Origin: an uncultured Oscillospiraceae bacterium
GTDB taxonomy: Bacteria > Bacillota > Clostridia > Oscillospirales > Ruminococcaceae
Reading direction: 5' to 3'
Length of the DNA stretch: 12,164 nucleotides
Assembly (NCBI GenBank): GCA_934456315.1
Contig: CAKSHG010000045.1
Coordinates: 1-12,164, forward strand
The translations under genes and the position numbers were made by a program. A model generated the notes under the pieces. It saw only the letters and a program-made list of their open reading frames with translations. It searched no databases and had not been told where the DNA came from. Position 1 is the first letter of the stretch; the number at the start of each line of letters is the position of its first letter. Positions 1 to 8,194 of this stretch are shown here, piece after piece.

Positions 1-761
1 CAAATGAACAGTATGTTCTTGGTGTTGATCTGAATGAACTCCTGGTGAGGGTGCTTTCTTCCGCCCTGGGGAGGTACGTTCGAAATAGTTCCCTCGACGA
101 TCTTCAGCAGCGCCTGCTGAACGCCCTCGCCGCTTACATCGCGGGTGATGGAGGTGTTCTCGCTGCGCCTGGAGATCTTGTCAATCTCGTCGATATAGAT
201 TATGCCGCGCTCGGCAGCCTCGATGTCGTAGTCAGCCGCCTGGATAAGGCGGAGCAGGACGTTTTCAACGTCCTCGCCGACGTAGCCCGCCTGGGTCAGC
301 GTGGTGGCGTCCGCGATGGCGAACGGTACATTCAGCAGCTTTGCCAGCGACTGCGCAAGCATGGTCTTACCAACGCCGGTAGGACCGAGCAGCAGCACGT
401 TGGACTTCTGAAGCTCGACCTCGTCGTCCGCTTCCTCGTCGTTGAGGAAAGTCCTCTTGTAGTGGTTGTAAACGGACACGCTGAGAATCTTCTTCGCCTC
501 GTCCTGTCCGATGATGTACTGGTCGAGATAAGCCTTGATCTCCTCGGGCTTCATAAGCTCGCTGCCGCTGGAGATGAAGTCGGACTTGCTGTCGGACACA
601 GCCGACGGAACGCGTCCGGGCTTGATGTCGCCGCTTTCCACAAGCATGTTGTAGGAAGCGAGCACGCACTCGTTGCAGATCACGGATTTCTCGCCAAGAC
701 CTCCGTAGAGGATCCTGCGGACTTTATCCTCGCTCTTTCCGCAAAAGGAGCAAACCATCAT
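1..761 (-). CDS. clpX: ATP-dependent Clp protease ATP-binding subunit ClpX (3' end cut by window edge)
   Basis: ClpX is the AAA+ unfoldase that recognises tagged or misfolded proteins in the cytoplasm and threads them into the ClpP chamber. The first 253 residues are visible. They hold an N-terminal four-cysteine zinc-binding domain (C4, C7, C29, C32), Walker A GPTGVGKT at 126-133, the pore-loop motif GYVG at 159-162, Walker B IIYIDE at 187-192, and the RKH pore-2 motif near 235-237. The family is usually about 410-430 residues, so roughly 40% is missing to the left. Two adjacent in-frame ATGs (761 and 758) could start it, with GAGAGG about 12 bases upstream of the first. It follows clpP by 69 bases on the same strand, the common tig-clpP-clpX arrangement. 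Identity is secure; only the exact start is ambiguous. Confidence 0.97.
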   Translation of the reverse strand, partial: MMVCSFCGKSEDKVRRILYGGLGEKSVICNECVLASYNMLVESGDIKPGRVPSAVSDSKSDFISSGSELMKPEEIKAYLDQYIIGQDEAKKILSVSVYNHYKRTFLNDEEADDEVELQKSNVLLLGPTGVGKTMLAQSLAKLLNVPFAIADATTLTQAGYVGEDVENVLLRLIQAADYDIEAAERGIIYIDEIDKISRRSENTSITRDVSGEGVQQALLKIVEGTISNVPPQGGRKHPHQEFIQINTKNILFI

Positions 762-792
762 AATATCTGTATTCCTCTCAAATAGCGAAGCA

Positions 793-816
793 CCCGGAAA
801 GCGTCAGCCCTCCGGG
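793..816 (-). other. Stem-loop in the clpP-clpX gap
   Basis: The arms CCCGGA (793-798) and TCCGGG (811-816) pair perfectly across a 12-base loop. No U-tract follows on the minus strand, so it is unlikely to be an intrinsic terminator. It could be an mRNA processing or stability element separating clpP from clpX. Function is inference. Confidence 0.35.
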
Positions 817-830
817 GCGTTCCTGGTAAA

Positions 831-1433
831 TTACTTGATATCCGCTCTGTTCCTGTAGACCTTATCGATAAGACCATACTCAAGCGCCTCGTCGGCGGAC
901 ATGAAATTGTCGCGCTCGGTGTCGCGGCAGATGGTTTCGTAGTCCTTGCCGGTATTGTCGCTTAGGATACGGTTCAGACGTTCCTTGGTCCTCTGGAGAT
1001 AGTTGGAGTGGATCATGATGTCAGTTACCTGACCGGAAAGGCCGCTGCCGGAAATGAGCGGCTGGTGGATCATGATCTCACTGTTGGGGAGGGCGATACG
1101 CTTGCCCTTTGCGCCGGAAGAAAGCAGGAAAGCGCCCATCGACGCAGCCATACCGGTGCAGATAGTGGAAACATCGCACTTGATGTACTGCATGGTGTCG
1201 TATATCGCCATTCCGTCGGAAACAGAACCTCCGGGGCTGTTGATATACAGGTAGATATCCTTGTCCGGATCCTGACCCTCAAGATAGAGGAGCTGCGCGA
1301 CTACAACGCTTGCGGTCGCGGAATTGACCTGATCGTGCAGAAGAATGATACGGTCGTTGAGCAGTCTGGAGAAGATATCGTAGGAACGCTCTCCGTGATT
1401 GCTCTGCTCTACTACATAAGGAATATAAGCCAT
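831..1433 (-). CDS. clpP: ATP-dependent Clp protease proteolytic subunit ClpP
   Basis: ClpP is the barrel-forming serine peptidase that degrades substrates fed by ClpX or other Clp ATPases. The 200-residue product has the usual family length. The nucleophile is Ser98 in GMAASMGAF, the base His123 in MIHQP, and the acid most likely Asp175, the second aspartate of DTERD at 171-175, by alignment with E. coli and B. subtilis ClpP. The oxyanion-loop region INSPGGS is at 64-70. I chose the ATG at 1433 because AAAGGAG lies 4 bases upstream and because [10 protein letters not shown] is a typical ClpP start. An upstream in-frame ATG at 1490 lies in the spacer and has no comparable site. Compared with the canonical HQPLGGAQGQATEI segment, this protein has about three extra residues just after the catalytic His ([17 protein letters not shown]), in the handle region. 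It sits between tig and clpX. Confidence 0.97.
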   Translation of the reverse strand: MAYIPYVVEQSNHGERSYDIFSRLLNDRIILLHDQVNSATASVVVAQLLYLEGQDPDKDIYLYINSPGGSVSDGMAIYDTMQYIKCDVSTICTGMAASMGAFLLSSGAKGKRIALPNSEIMIHQPLISGSGLSGQVTDIMIHSNYLQRTKERLNRILSDNTGKDYETICRDTERDNFMSADEALEYGLIDKVYRNRADIK

Positions 1434-1446
1434 AAAGCTCCTTTCC

Positions 1447-1458
1447 CCGCTTGCGCGG
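1447..1458 (-). other. GCAA-tetraloop hairpin just upstream of the clpP ribosome binding site
   Basis: On the minus strand CCGC-GCAA-GCGG forms a 4-bp stem closed by a GNRA tetraloop. It ends a few bases before the AAAGGAG site at 1438-1444. It could modulate clpP translation or protect the mRNA 5' end after cleavage. It is short and could be chance. Confidence 0.25.
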
Positions 1459-1490
1459 CTGCAATATGCCATTTCCATAAAGATACGCAA

Positions 1491-1518
1491 GCTGTCTGTG
1501 CGAAGCCGCCCAGACAGC
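1491..1518 (-). other. Strong stem-loop in the tig-clpP gap
   Basis: GCTGTCTG (1491-1498) pairs perfectly with CAGACAGC (1511-1518). After one mismatch the stem continues as GCG/CGC (1500-1502 with 1507-1509) around a 4-base loop, giving about 11 pairs in total. On the minus strand it is followed by TTGCGTATC, not a U-run. A complete terminator is therefore unlikely; an attenuating or processing hairpin between tig and clpP fits better. The function is inferred. Confidence 0.5.
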
Positions 1519-1534
1519 CATCGTATTGCCGTAA

Positions 1535-2818
1535 TTACTCTGTTACTTCTTCGATCTTAGCGGAATCGCGAACGAGGTCGAGAGCCTTTTCGATCTTGAG
1601 GTCGTTCCTGATAGCGTCAGCAGGAACGGCAGCCTTGATCTTGTCAGCCTCCATCTTGTACTGCTCTGCCATATCAGCGTATTCCTTCTCTACGTCCTCA
1701 TCGGAAACGGTGATGTTCTCGAGCTCTGCGATCTTCTCGAGTGCAAGGCGCAGGTCTACCTGGCGCTTAGCTACCTCGGTGAAGTTAGCTCTGAACTGAT
1801 CCATGGTAACGCCGGTATACTTGAGGTAATCCTCGATGCTGATGCGGTTTCTTGCGCTCCACTCGCGAGCGATGTCGTCGATACGGCGCTGGTACATTAC
1901 CTGCGGAACCTCTGCCTTCATCTTGCCGATGACAGCGTCAACGAGCGCGTTGTCGAGGTTTGTGGCAGCCTCGTCAGCAGCGGACTTCTCGAGCTTGGTC
2001 TTGATGTCAGCCTTGTACTCGTCGAGGGTGTCGAACTCGCTTACGTCCTTAACGAACTCGTCGTCAACGTTCGGAAGCTCCTTGCCCTTGATCTCGTGCA
2101 GCTTGCACTTGAATACAGCGGGCTTGCCTGCGAGGTTCTCTGCCTGATAGTGCTCGGGGAATGTAACGTTAACGTCGAACTCCTCGCCGATGTTCTTGCC
2201 GGCAACCTGCTCCTCGAAGCCGGGGATAAAGGAACCGGAACCGAGCTCCAGCGGGAACTTCTCGCCCTTGCCGCCCTCGAAAGCTACGCCGTCAAGGAAG
2301 CCCTCGAAGTCGATAACAGCGGTATCGCCGATCTGTGCTGCCCTGTCCTCAACGGAAATGCTTCTTGCATTTCTGTTGCGTACCTTTTCGATCTCAGCGT
2401 CAACAGCAGCGTCATCTACATTCTTGGTCGTTTTCTTAACTTCTAATCCTTTATAATCAGAAATTTCTACTACCGGCTTTGTGATGATGTCAGCCTTGAA
2501 CTTTACGCCGTTCTCCTTGCTGACGTCAACGACCTCGGTGTTCTCAACGTCAACAACGTCAAGACCGGTCTTTTCAACAACTGCGGCGATGTTCTGGTTG
2601 TACAGGCTGTTTACAGCGTCCTCGAAGAATACGCTCTCGCCGTACTGTGCCTCGATGACCTTGCGGGGAGCCTTGCCCTTACGGAAGCCGGGAACGGTGA
2701 TGTTCTTCTTTCTCTTGTTGTAAGCTGCGGAGATCGCATTCTCAAACTCCTCTGCGGAGAAAGAGAACTCGATAGCTGTAGTATTAGTCGCTGTGTTGTT
2801 CTGGGAAATGATTTCCAT
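1535..2818 (-). CDS. tig: Trigger factor, ribosome-associated chaperone and peptidyl-prolyl isomerase
   Basis: Trigger factor docks at the ribosome exit tunnel through protein L23 and shields nascent chains; its FKBP-type domain isomerises proline bonds. The 427-residue product has normal length. Residues 1 to about 110 form the ribosome-binding domain with signature GFRKGKAP at 44-51. An FKBP-type PPIase domain spans about 157-245 ([14 protein letters not shown], then [12 protein letters not shown]). A helical C-terminal chaperone domain follows, beginning ELPNVDDEF. The start at 2818 gives MEIISQNN and has GGAAGG about 11 bases upstream. A longer frame from 2881 would overlap the preceding gene and add 21 residues that do not fit the family. 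The gene opens the tig-clpP-clpX block, coupling folding to degradation. Confidence 0.97.
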   Translation of the reverse strand: MEIISQNNTATNTTAIEFSFSAEEFENAISAAYNKRKKNITVPGFRKGKAPRKVIEAQYGESVFFEDAVNSLYNQNIAAVVEKTGLDVVDVENTEVVDVSKENGVKFKADIITKPVVEISDYKGLEVKKTTKNVDDAAVDAEIEKVRNRNARSISVEDRAAQIGDTAVIDFEGFLDGVAFEGGKGEKFPLELGSGSFIPGFEEQVAGKNIGEEFDVNVTFPEHYQAENLAGKPAVFKCKLHEIKGKELPNVDDEFVKDVSEFDTLDEYKADIKTKLEKSAADEAATNLDNALVDAVIGKMKAEVPQVMYQRRIDDIAREWSARNRISIEDYLKYTGVTMDQFRANFTEVAKRQVDLRLALEKIAELENITVSDEDVEKEYADMAEQYKMEADKIKAAVPADAIRNDLKIEKALDLVRDSAKIEEVTE

Positions 2819-2867
2819 GGTGTTATATTCCTTCCTTGTCCAAGTGGACGTTTTTTTCATATCCGCA

Positions 2868-3560
2868 TTAGCTGCGGTCAATTAAAACCGGGTCAAAACC
2901 CACACCGTCGGCGGAAACCAGACGGTAATCTATTCCGTTCCTGACGCCGTTGATGGAGCCCCTTATGCTCGGACCGTGAAGATGTGCGTAGTAGCACCGC
3001 TTCACGCCGTAGCGCTGGAGCACATCGGTCAGATAAACGTTTTCCTCCGCACGGTAGATCGGCGGATAATGTATGAAAGCCACAAGCTCGCCCCCGAGCC
3101 TGACGCCCTCCTTCAGGGACGCCTCAAGACGACCTGCCTCGCGAAGCAGCACCTTCATATCCGGCTTTTCGCCGTTCTCGCTTATCCAGCCCCTGGTGCC
3201 GCAGATCGACATTCCCTCGACGAGATAGGCATTATTGAAAAGAAACCGTATCGAACTGAACCCGTTGTCACTGACGAACTTCGTTATCTTGTTCATCGTA
3301 GACCACCACAGGTCGTGGTTGCCCTTGACAAATATCTTCTGACCGCGGAGCCTTGAATGAATGAACTCCAGGTCCTTGTAGCTTTCCTCGAGCTTCAGCG
3401 CCCAGGAATGGTCGCCCAGCAGAACAACCGTATCTTCATCGGTGATCTTGCTGTTCCAGTTGGCCTCGATCTTTTCAACGTGATTGCCCCAGCCAGGGAA
3501 AATGTCCATCGGCTTGTCAGTGCCCAGGGATAAATGAAGGTCGCCTATCGTATAAAGCAA
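2868..3560 (-). CDS. Metallophosphoesterase of the calcineurin-like superfamily
   Basis: This is a predicted two-metal phosphohydrolase of 230 residues. The family's metal-binding blocks appear in order: GDLH (D7, H9), GD at 49-50, GNHD (N81, H82, D83), H164 in FIHYPP, and HLH (H193, H195). The compact size and the HYPP and AHLHG blocks resemble the group often listed as predicted phosphohydrolase COG1768; that assignment is from memory. The substrate is unknown. No signal peptide or membrane segment is visible, so it is probably cytoplasmic. The start is TTG at 3560, supported by a strong GGAGG with 6-base spacing; no nearby ATG competes. It lies 22 bases after thrC and 49 bases before tig, so it is likely co-transcribed, though a link to either neighbour's function is not evident. 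Confidence 0.85.
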   Translation of the reverse strand: MLYTIGDLHLSLGTDKPMDIFPGWGNHVEKIEANWNSKITDEDTVVLLGDHSWALKLEESYKDLEFIHSRLRGQKIFVKGNHDLWWSTMNKITKFVSDNGFSSIRFLFNNAYLVEGMSICGTRGWISENGEKPDMKVLLREAGRLEASLKEGVRLGGELVAFIHYPPIYRAEENVYLTDVLQRYGVKRCYYAHLHGPSIRGSINGVRNGIDYRLVSADGVGFDPVLIDRS

Positions 3561-3582
3561 TGTCAGCCTCCGTTCCGAAATA

Positions 3583-5073
3583 TCAGGACTTCAGGAAGCT
3601 GCAAACGACCTCGGGCATCTCCTGCTTTTCAACGGAACCTGTGAAGCGGATCTCCTTGTTCTTGGTCGCAGCAAGGGGAGCGGGCATCTTGGTGCCGGTC
3701 TTAGCCTCGAGCTCGGCGATGTTCTGCCACTCGTCCTCGACGGGTGTGCCGCCGACAGCCTCGTAAACAGCTCCGCTGAACTTATAGGGGTTAGCGGTGG
3801 AAGCGATGACGGTCTTGGTATCGTCGCCGGTGGCCTTCTTGTAGTCCTCGTAAACCTTGACAGCGACAGCGGTATGCGTGTCGAGCAGGTAGTTGTAATT
3901 CTCGAATGTGGACTTGATCTCTGCCTTTGTTTCAGCGTCGGAGCAGCAGCCAGCCCAGAACAGTTCGCTGACCTTCGCCTTTACATCAGCGGAGATCTCG
4001 TATCTGCCGTCGGTCTTGAGCTTGCCGAACCAGTCGTTGATAACAGCGTCGTTGTCGCCGGAGAGATGATACAGCAGACGCTCCAGATTGGAGGAGATCA
4101 GGATATCCATAGACGGGGAAACAGTGGTGTAGAACTTTCTGTTCCTGTCGTAAACGCCTGTGTTGATGAAATCAGTCAGGACGTTATTGCTGTTGGAAGC
4201 GCAGATGAGCTTATTTACCGGGATACCCATCAGCTTAGCGTAGTAAGCCGCGAGGATATTGCCGAAGTTGCCGGTGGGAACGACTACGTTGATCTTCTCG
4301 CCGTACTCGATCTCCTTGTTCTTGAGCAGCTCTGCGTAAGTAGAAACATAGTAAACGATCTGCGGTGCAAGTCTGCCCCAGTTGATGGAGTTTGCGCTGG
4401 ACAGCAGAATGTTGTTCTTTGCGAGCCTGTCAGCGATCGCCTTATCGGTGAAGATTGCCTTAACGCCATTCTGGCAGTCGTCGAAATTGCCCTTTACGGC
4501 GCATACGTTGACGTTCTTGCCCTCCTGGGTGGTCATCTGACGCTTCTGCATCTTGCTGACGCCGTCCTCGGGGTAGAATACGGAAATGCTGGTGCCGTCA
4601 ACGTCCTTGAAGCCCTCGAGCGCAGCCTTGCCGGTATCGCCGGAGGTCGCTACCAGGATAGCGATCTGCTTGCCGTCAACGGTCTTCTTTGCAGAAGTAG
4701 TCAGCAGGTAAGGCAGGATCTGGAGCGCCATATCCTTGAACGCACAGGTCGGGCCGTGCCACAGCTCTAGCACATAGGTGCCGGGAATGAGCTTAGCGAG
4801 CTCGGCGATGTTGTTGGTATCGAAGTTCTTGTCGTTATACGCAGAATCAACACAGTGACGGATCTCGTCAGCTGTGAAGTCTGTCAGCAGGCGGCTGAAA
4901 ACTTCGAACGCCCTGTCAGCATAGCTCATGCCGCACATCGCAAGGATCTCGTCCTTGGTCAGCTGGGGAATGCTCTCGGGAACATACAGACCTCCCTCGT
5001 CTGAGAGACCCTTAGTGATAGCGTGGGCGCTGGTCACATTCAGGGCAGAGTTTCTCGTGCTTCTGTAATTCAT
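3583..5073 (-). CDS. thrC: Threonine synthase
   Basis: This PLP enzyme converts O-phospho-L-homoserine to L-threonine, the last step of threonine synthesis. The 496-residue length matches the long form of the family found in E. coli, yeast and many Clostridia. The PLP-binding lysine is K113 in HGPTCAFKDMALQ. The phosphate-binding loop SGDTG is at 144-148, and the N-terminal segment contains GLSDEGGLYVPE, typical of this form. The ATG at 5073 gives MNYRSTRN, with GAAAGGA upstream; the longer open frame to 5187 overlaps yraN in another frame and is rejected. It lies 31 bases after yraN. No other threonine-pathway gene (hom, thrB) is in the window, so thrC is isolated from its pathway inside a housekeeping operon. 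Confidence 0.97.
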   Translation of the reverse strand: MNYRSTRNSALNVTSAHAITKGLSDEGGLYVPESIPQLTKDEILAMCGMSYADRAFEVFSRLLTDFTADEIRHCVDSAYNDKNFDTNNIAELAKLIPGTYVLELWHGPTCAFKDMALQILPYLLTTSAKKTVDGKQIAILVATSGDTGKAALEGFKDVDGTSISVFYPEDGVSKMQKRQMTTQEGKNVNVCAVKGNFDDCQNGVKAIFTDKAIADRLAKNNILLSSANSINWGRLAPQIVYYVSTYAELLKNKEIEYGEKINVVVPTGNFGNILAAYYAKLMGIPVNKLICASNSNNVLTDFINTGVYDRNRKFYTTVSPSMDILISSNLERLLYHLSGDNDAVINDWFGKLKTDGRYEISADVKAKVSELFWAGCCSDAETKAEIKSTFENYNYLLDTHTAVAVKVYEDYKKATGDDTKTVIASTANPYKFSGAVYEAVGGTPVEDEWQNIAELEAKTGTKMPAPLAATKNKEIRFTGSVEKQEMPEVVCSFLKS

Positions 5074-5104
5074 AGTTATCGTCCTTTCATAGACTGATTT
5101 TCTG

Positions 5105-5497
5105 CTAATTGACCGTGTAAACGCAGTCTGCGGAGAAAGCGTCCTCAAAGAAACGGACGTCCACCACCCGGGGAGGCTCCCCGGCAAGCGTCACCTCGGC
5201 GATATCGTACCTCGGCTGAAGTCCGGTATCATTATCAGTAAGCCACAGATCCGCCGTCTGAACGATCTTCGCCTGTTTGCGGTTATCCACCGCTTCAAGC
5301 CCGGATATCATGCTGCCGCGTTTCCGTGCCTTGACCTCTGTAAAAACCACAAACCCGCCGCATTTCGAAACTACATCGATCTCGCCGCAGCGTCTGTGAT
5401 AATTTCGCGCAAGTATCTCATGTCCGCGCTGCTGGAGCAGAATGCAGACGGCGTCCTCGCCGAGCCTGCCTTTTGTCTGCTTTTCGCGCTTATCCAT
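5105..5497 (-). CDS. yraN: UPF0102 family protein YraN (predicted endonuclease-like fold)
   Basis: The 130-residue protein belongs to the small YraN/UPF0102 family, which is predicted to have a restriction-endonuclease-like fold and is often found beside rnhB. The conserved core is visible: KGRLGEDAV at 9-17, RNYHRRCGEID at 31-41, and VFTEVKAR at 51-58. E39, D41, E54 and K56 form the likely PD-(D/E)xK-style site. Its biochemical role is not established. The start at 5497 lies inside the end of rnhB: the start and the rnhB stop share the eight bases ATGGATAA, which suggests translational coupling. No strong separate ribosome binding site is seen. It is the fifth gene of the rplS operon. Confidence 0.92.
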   Translation of the reverse strand: MDKREKQTKGRLGEDAVCILLQQRGHEILARNYHRRCGEIDVVSKCGGFVVFTEVKARKRGSMISGLEAVDNRKQAKIVQTADLWLTDNDTGLQPRYDIAEVTLAGEPPRVVDVRFFEDAFSADCVYTVN

Positions 5498-6125
5498 TCT
5501 GCTCACGCTTTTCGAAGTACTTTTTGAAGAAAGACTTCCTGTGTATCTCACAAAGGCCGTACTCATCGACCGCGGCATAGTGCGCCTTCGTGCCGTAGCC
5601 CTTGTGCTTTTCAAAACCGTATTGCGGATATTTTTCCGCCATCTGTTTCATGTATCTGTCCCTGGATACCTTTGCAAGTATCGAGGCTGCTGCAATGCTC
5701 GCGGACTTCGCGTCGCCCTTGATAACGTACCGCGTCTGCGCGTCCAGGTCAGGCAGCTGATTTCCATCGACCAGCACCAGCCCGGCTTTCAGACCAAGTC
5801 CGTTATAAGCGCGCTGCATTGCCAGGAAATCCGCCTGAAGTATATTCAGGCGCTCGATCTCCTCGACCGAAGCGCTCGCGATGCAGTAGGCACGCGCCTT
5901 TGAAATTATCTCGTCGAACAGCGCTTCCCGCTTTTTCTCGGTCAGCTTCTTGCTGTCGTTGATGCCGTCTATGACAACTCCCTCGTCAAACACGACCGCC
6001 GCCGCAAACACATCGCCTGCCAGCGGACCTCTCCCAGCCTCGTCGATGCCGCATACCACACCAGATCCCGACCTGATAATGCTGTCAAAGCCGAACAGAT
6101 CGGTCGGGGTTTCTGCTTCCATCAT
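5490..6125 (-). CDS. rnhB: Ribonuclease HII
   Basis: RNase HII cuts the RNA strand of RNA-DNA hybrids and initiates removal of single ribonucleotides misincorporated in DNA. The 211-residue product has a normal length. The four-acid active site is visible: D28 and E29 in CGIDEAGRGPLAG, D120 in LVDGNQLP, and D138 in KGDAKSASIAAASILAK. DSKKLT is at 57-62 and HKGYGTKAH at 174-182. Two adjacent ATGs, 6125 and 6122, could start it; I took the first, which has GGAG about 9 bases upstream. It begins 16 bases after rbgA and overlaps yraN by 8 bases. Confidence 0.96.
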   Translation of the reverse strand: MMEAETPTDLFGFDSIIRSGSGVVCGIDEAGRGPLAGDVFAAAVVFDEGVVIDGINDSKKLTEKKREALFDEIISKARAYCIASASVEEIERLNILQADFLAMQRAYNGLGLKAGLVLVDGNQLPDLDAQTRYVIKGDAKSASIAAASILAKVSRDRYMKQMAEKYPQYGFEKHKGYGTKAHYAAVDEYGLCEIHRKSFFKKYFEKREQNG

Positions 6126-6141
6126 TGTAAGCTGCTCCGGC

Positions 6142-6996
6142 TCACTTTGCCGGAAGTTCGAGGGTGATCCTGCCAATTCGTCCACCTCTGTATTCGTCCA
6201 GGAACGTCGCAGCTGCACGCTCGGTATCCGGAACGCCTCCGGAAACCAGCATTCCCCGCGACTTCGCGATATCCGTCAGGATATCCGGCTCGCCGGTCAG
6301 CTTGTAGCGCGCATTCAGCAGCTCCGGGTACTTTTCCTTCAGCACCTCGCCGAGCGCCCTCGCAAGCGCCTCGGTGTCCATGACATCGTCTTTTATCGCG
6401 CCGGTGAAAGCAAGCCGCTGCGCCGCAGTCTGGTCGTCGAACTTCGGCCAGAGTATGCCCGGCATATCCAGCAGCTCGACGTCCTTATCAATGGACACCC
6501 ACTGCTTTCCACGGGTCACGCCCGGCTTGTCGCCGACCTTGGTCTTTTTTGTTTTCGCCATTCTGTTGATGAACGAGCTTTTTCCCACGTTCGGGATACC
6601 GACCACCATCAGTCTTAGCGCCTTGCCGATCATTCCGCGCTTTTTACGGCGCTCGATAAGCTCGGCGAGCAGCGTTTTGACCTCCGGCAGGAACCTGTTG
6701 AGTCCCTTTCCGCTGCGGCAGTCGCAGGTGAGCACGCGGATACCGCGCTTCTCGTAATACTGCTTCCAGAGCCGCGTCGCGTTCTCGTCGGCGTAGTCGC
6801 ACTTGTTCATCAGAATAATGCGGGGCTTATCCTTTACCAGCTCGTCCAGAACCGGATTTCTGCTGCTTTCCGGGATCCTTGCGTCCGTGATCTCCACGAG
6901 CGCGTCGACCATCTTCAGATCCGCCTCGATAAGGCGTTTCGTCTTGGTCATATGCCCCGGGAACCACTGGATATTTCCTACATCATTTATAGCCAT
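6142..6996 (-). CDS. rbgA: Ribosome biogenesis GTPase RbgA (YlqF)
   Basis: RbgA is a circularly permuted GTPase needed for late assembly of the 50S ribosomal subunit. The 284 residues show the permuted motif order: G4 NKCD (64-67), G5-like DCRSGKG (92-98), then G1 GIPNVGKSS (133-141), G2 threonine T161, and G3 DMPG (177-180). The N-terminal IQWFPGHMTK block and the C-terminal helical domain are typical of the YlqF family. Its ATG overlaps the end of lepB by ten bases (ATGGCTATAA), and the upstream AAAGAA is a weak ribosome binding site, so translation is probably coupled to lepB. Placement near rplS and rnhB is shared with B. subtilis and fits a ribosome-maturation role. Confidence 0.96.
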   Translation of the reverse strand: MAINDVGNIQWFPGHMTKTKRLIEADLKMVDALVEITDARIPESSRNPVLDELVKDKPRIILMNKCDYADENATRLWKQYYEKRGIRVLTCDCRSGKGLNRFLPEVKTLLAELIERRKKRGMIGKALRLMVVGIPNVGKSSFINRMAKTKKTKVGDKPGVTRGKQWVSIDKDVELLDMPGILWPKFDDQTAAQRLAFTGAIKDDVMDTEALARALGEVLKEKYPELLNARYKLTGEPDILTDIAKSRGMLVSGGVPDTERAAATFLDEYRGGRIGRITLELPAK

Positions 6997-7682
6997 GTAA
7001 AATTCTTTATCGGGAACAGGCGCACGAATGCCCTGCCCATGATCAAATCTGTGTCAACATCTCCGAGCATAAGGCTGCGGCTGTCGAGGGAACGGTTGCG
7101 GTTATCGCCCATGACGAACACGCAGTGCTCCGGAACGACATGCTCCTCGCCGGAATGCCGGTCGAGCTTGGCAACAGTCGGAGCCGCGATATATTCCTCG
7201 TCCAGCAGCTCGAAATCGCTCTCGCCCGCCTTCTTGAGGAACACCTGTCCATTCTCGAAATCGAACTTGATGGTATCGCCCTCAAGCGCGATGACGCGCT
7301 TTATAATTGGCTCGCCATAGTTTCTTGTAGCCTGATTGGGGATACGGTCGGCCTCTAGCACGACTATATCGCCACGCGCGGGCGTATAGAAAAGATTCGT
7401 GGAAAGGACCCTGTCGTTGTTCTGTAACGTATTCATCATCGATTCGCCGTCAACGGTTATCGAACGGAAAACGAACAGATTCAGCAAAAGCATTGCAAGT
7501 ACCGCGTAAACCAGGCTTCCGACCCAGTCGAGCGCACCTGCAAACGGCTTGTACGAAGCCTTTTCAATATCAGAGGCAGCCTCCGCTGCCTTCTCGATCA
7601 AAGGACGGTGGTCAGCCTGCTTATTGCTCTCTGACTCCGGCAGATCAGCGCCGGATTTCTCCAGATTCTCGTTATCAGACAT
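6987..7682 (-). CDS. lepB: Signal peptidase I
   Basis: This membrane serine protease removes signal peptides from exported proteins. The 231-residue product has a hydrophilic, acidic N-terminal tail of about 50 residues, one transmembrane segment at about 53-72, then the extracellular catalytic domain. The Ser-Lys dyad is S81 in VDGESMMNTL and K128 in PIIKRVIALEGD; the C-terminal box GDNRNRSLDSR is at 192-202. The N-terminal tail is longer than the short cytoplasmic stretch of minimal Gram-positive signal peptidases. AAAGAG precedes the ATG by about 9 bases. It lies 80 bases after rplS, with a UUCG hairpin in the gap, and overlaps rbgA by 10 bases. Confidence 0.96.
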   Translation of the reverse strand: MSDNENLEKSGADLPESESNKQADHRPLIEKAAEAASDIEKASYKPFAGALDWVGSLVYAVLAMLLLNLFVFRSITVDGESMMNTLQNNDRVLSTNLFYTPARGDIVVLEADRIPNQATRNYGEPIIKRVIALEGDTIKFDFENGQVFLKKAGESDFELLDEEYIAAPTVAKLDRHSGEEHVVPEHCVFVMGDNRNRSLDSRSLMLGDVDTDLIMGRAFVRLFPIKNFTWL

Positions 7683-7713
7683 TGCACATACTCTTTCTCA
7701 ATATCCACGCTAA

Positions 7714-7731
7714 GCCCCGCCGAAGCGGAGC
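7714..7731 (-). other. UUCG-tetraloop hairpin between rplS and lepB
   Basis: In the minus-strand RNA, GCUCCGC and GCGGGGC pair over seven positions (one G-U) around a UUCG loop closed by C-G, an exceptionally stable tetraloop. No U-tract follows, so it is probably not a terminator. It could block 3' exonucleases and stabilise the rplS part of the transcript, separating abundant L19 message from lepB. That role is inferred. Confidence 0.5.
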
Positions 7732-7762
7732 ATTGCATGAATGGGGGATTCGGTTTAACGAA

Positions 7763-8104
7763 TTAAACCTTGGACTTGACCTTAGCAGCCTTACCAACTC
7801 TGTCGCGGAGGTAGTACAGCTTAGCTCTGCGAACCTTACCGTTTCTAACGAGCTCTACCTTCTCAACTGTCGGAGAATGCAGCGGGAATACTCTCTCGAT
7901 GCCGCAGCCGTGAGCTACACGTCTAACGGTGAAAGTTTCGTTGATGCCGCCGTGCTTCTTGGCGATAACGGTACCCTCGAAGATCTGGATACGGAACTTC
8001 TCGCCTTCCTTGATCTTAACGTGAACCTTTACGAGGTCACCGATCTCGATCTTGGGAGCTTCAGCCTTCATGCTGCCCTGCTCAATGAGTTTTAATGCGT
8101 CCAT
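7763..8104 (-). CDS. rplS: 50S ribosomal protein L19
   Basis: L19 is a large-subunit protein at the interface with the 30S subunit. The 113-residue product shows the L19 pattern throughout: [54 protein letters not shown], and the basic tail [19 protein letters not shown]. The ATG at 8104 has an ideal AGGAGG six bases upstream. The gene follows a strong promoter and a structured leader of about 165 bases, and leads the minus-strand operon. In many Firmicutes rplS follows rpsP-rimM-trmD; here trmD is not upstream, and rplS has its own promoter. Confidence 0.98.
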   Translation of the reverse strand: MDALKLIEQGSMKAEAPKIEIGDLVKVHVKIKEGEKFRIQIFEGTVIAKKHGGINETFTVRRVAHGCGIERVFPLHSPTVEKVELVRNGKVRRAKLYYLRDRVGKAAKVKSKV

Positions 8105-8123
8105 AATTTTCCTCCTGATTTTT

Positions 8124-8194
8124 CGGACATTCTTGATAACGACCTATTCGTGCACCGAAGTGCCGGGAAAATCCCGATAACAGCGGACTGTCCG
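8124..8194 (-). promoter_or_regulatory. Structured rplS 5' leader (candidate L19 leader RNA)
   Basis: The core of the leader can fold into a three-way junction. A six-base helix pairs 8189-8194 with 8124-8129 (CGGACA with TGTCCG in the RNA sense). It encloses two directly adjacent hairpins: CGGGA-UUU-UCCCG (8164-8176) and GCAC-UUCG-GUGC (8152-8163). The closing helix ends close to the AGGAGG, so folding could affect access to the ribosome binding site. An L19 leader class of autoregulatory RNAs is known in Firmicutes. I recognise position and general form, but I cannot confirm a match to that model by eye. Confidence 0.5.

Noticed and set aside
45..785. Plus-strand open frame opposite clpX
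   Set aside because: The minus strand gives an unmistakable ClpX; this frame is its antisense shadow.
2863..2877. CCGCA-ttagc-TGCGG hairpin spanning the stop codon of the metallophosphoesterase
   Set aside because: On the minus strand it is followed by A's rather than U's, so it is not a terminator; short enough to be chance.
3874..4770. Plus-strand open frame of 298 codons opposite thrC
   Set aside because: Threonine synthase on the minus strand explains the region fully; no motif or suitable start signal in the plus frame.
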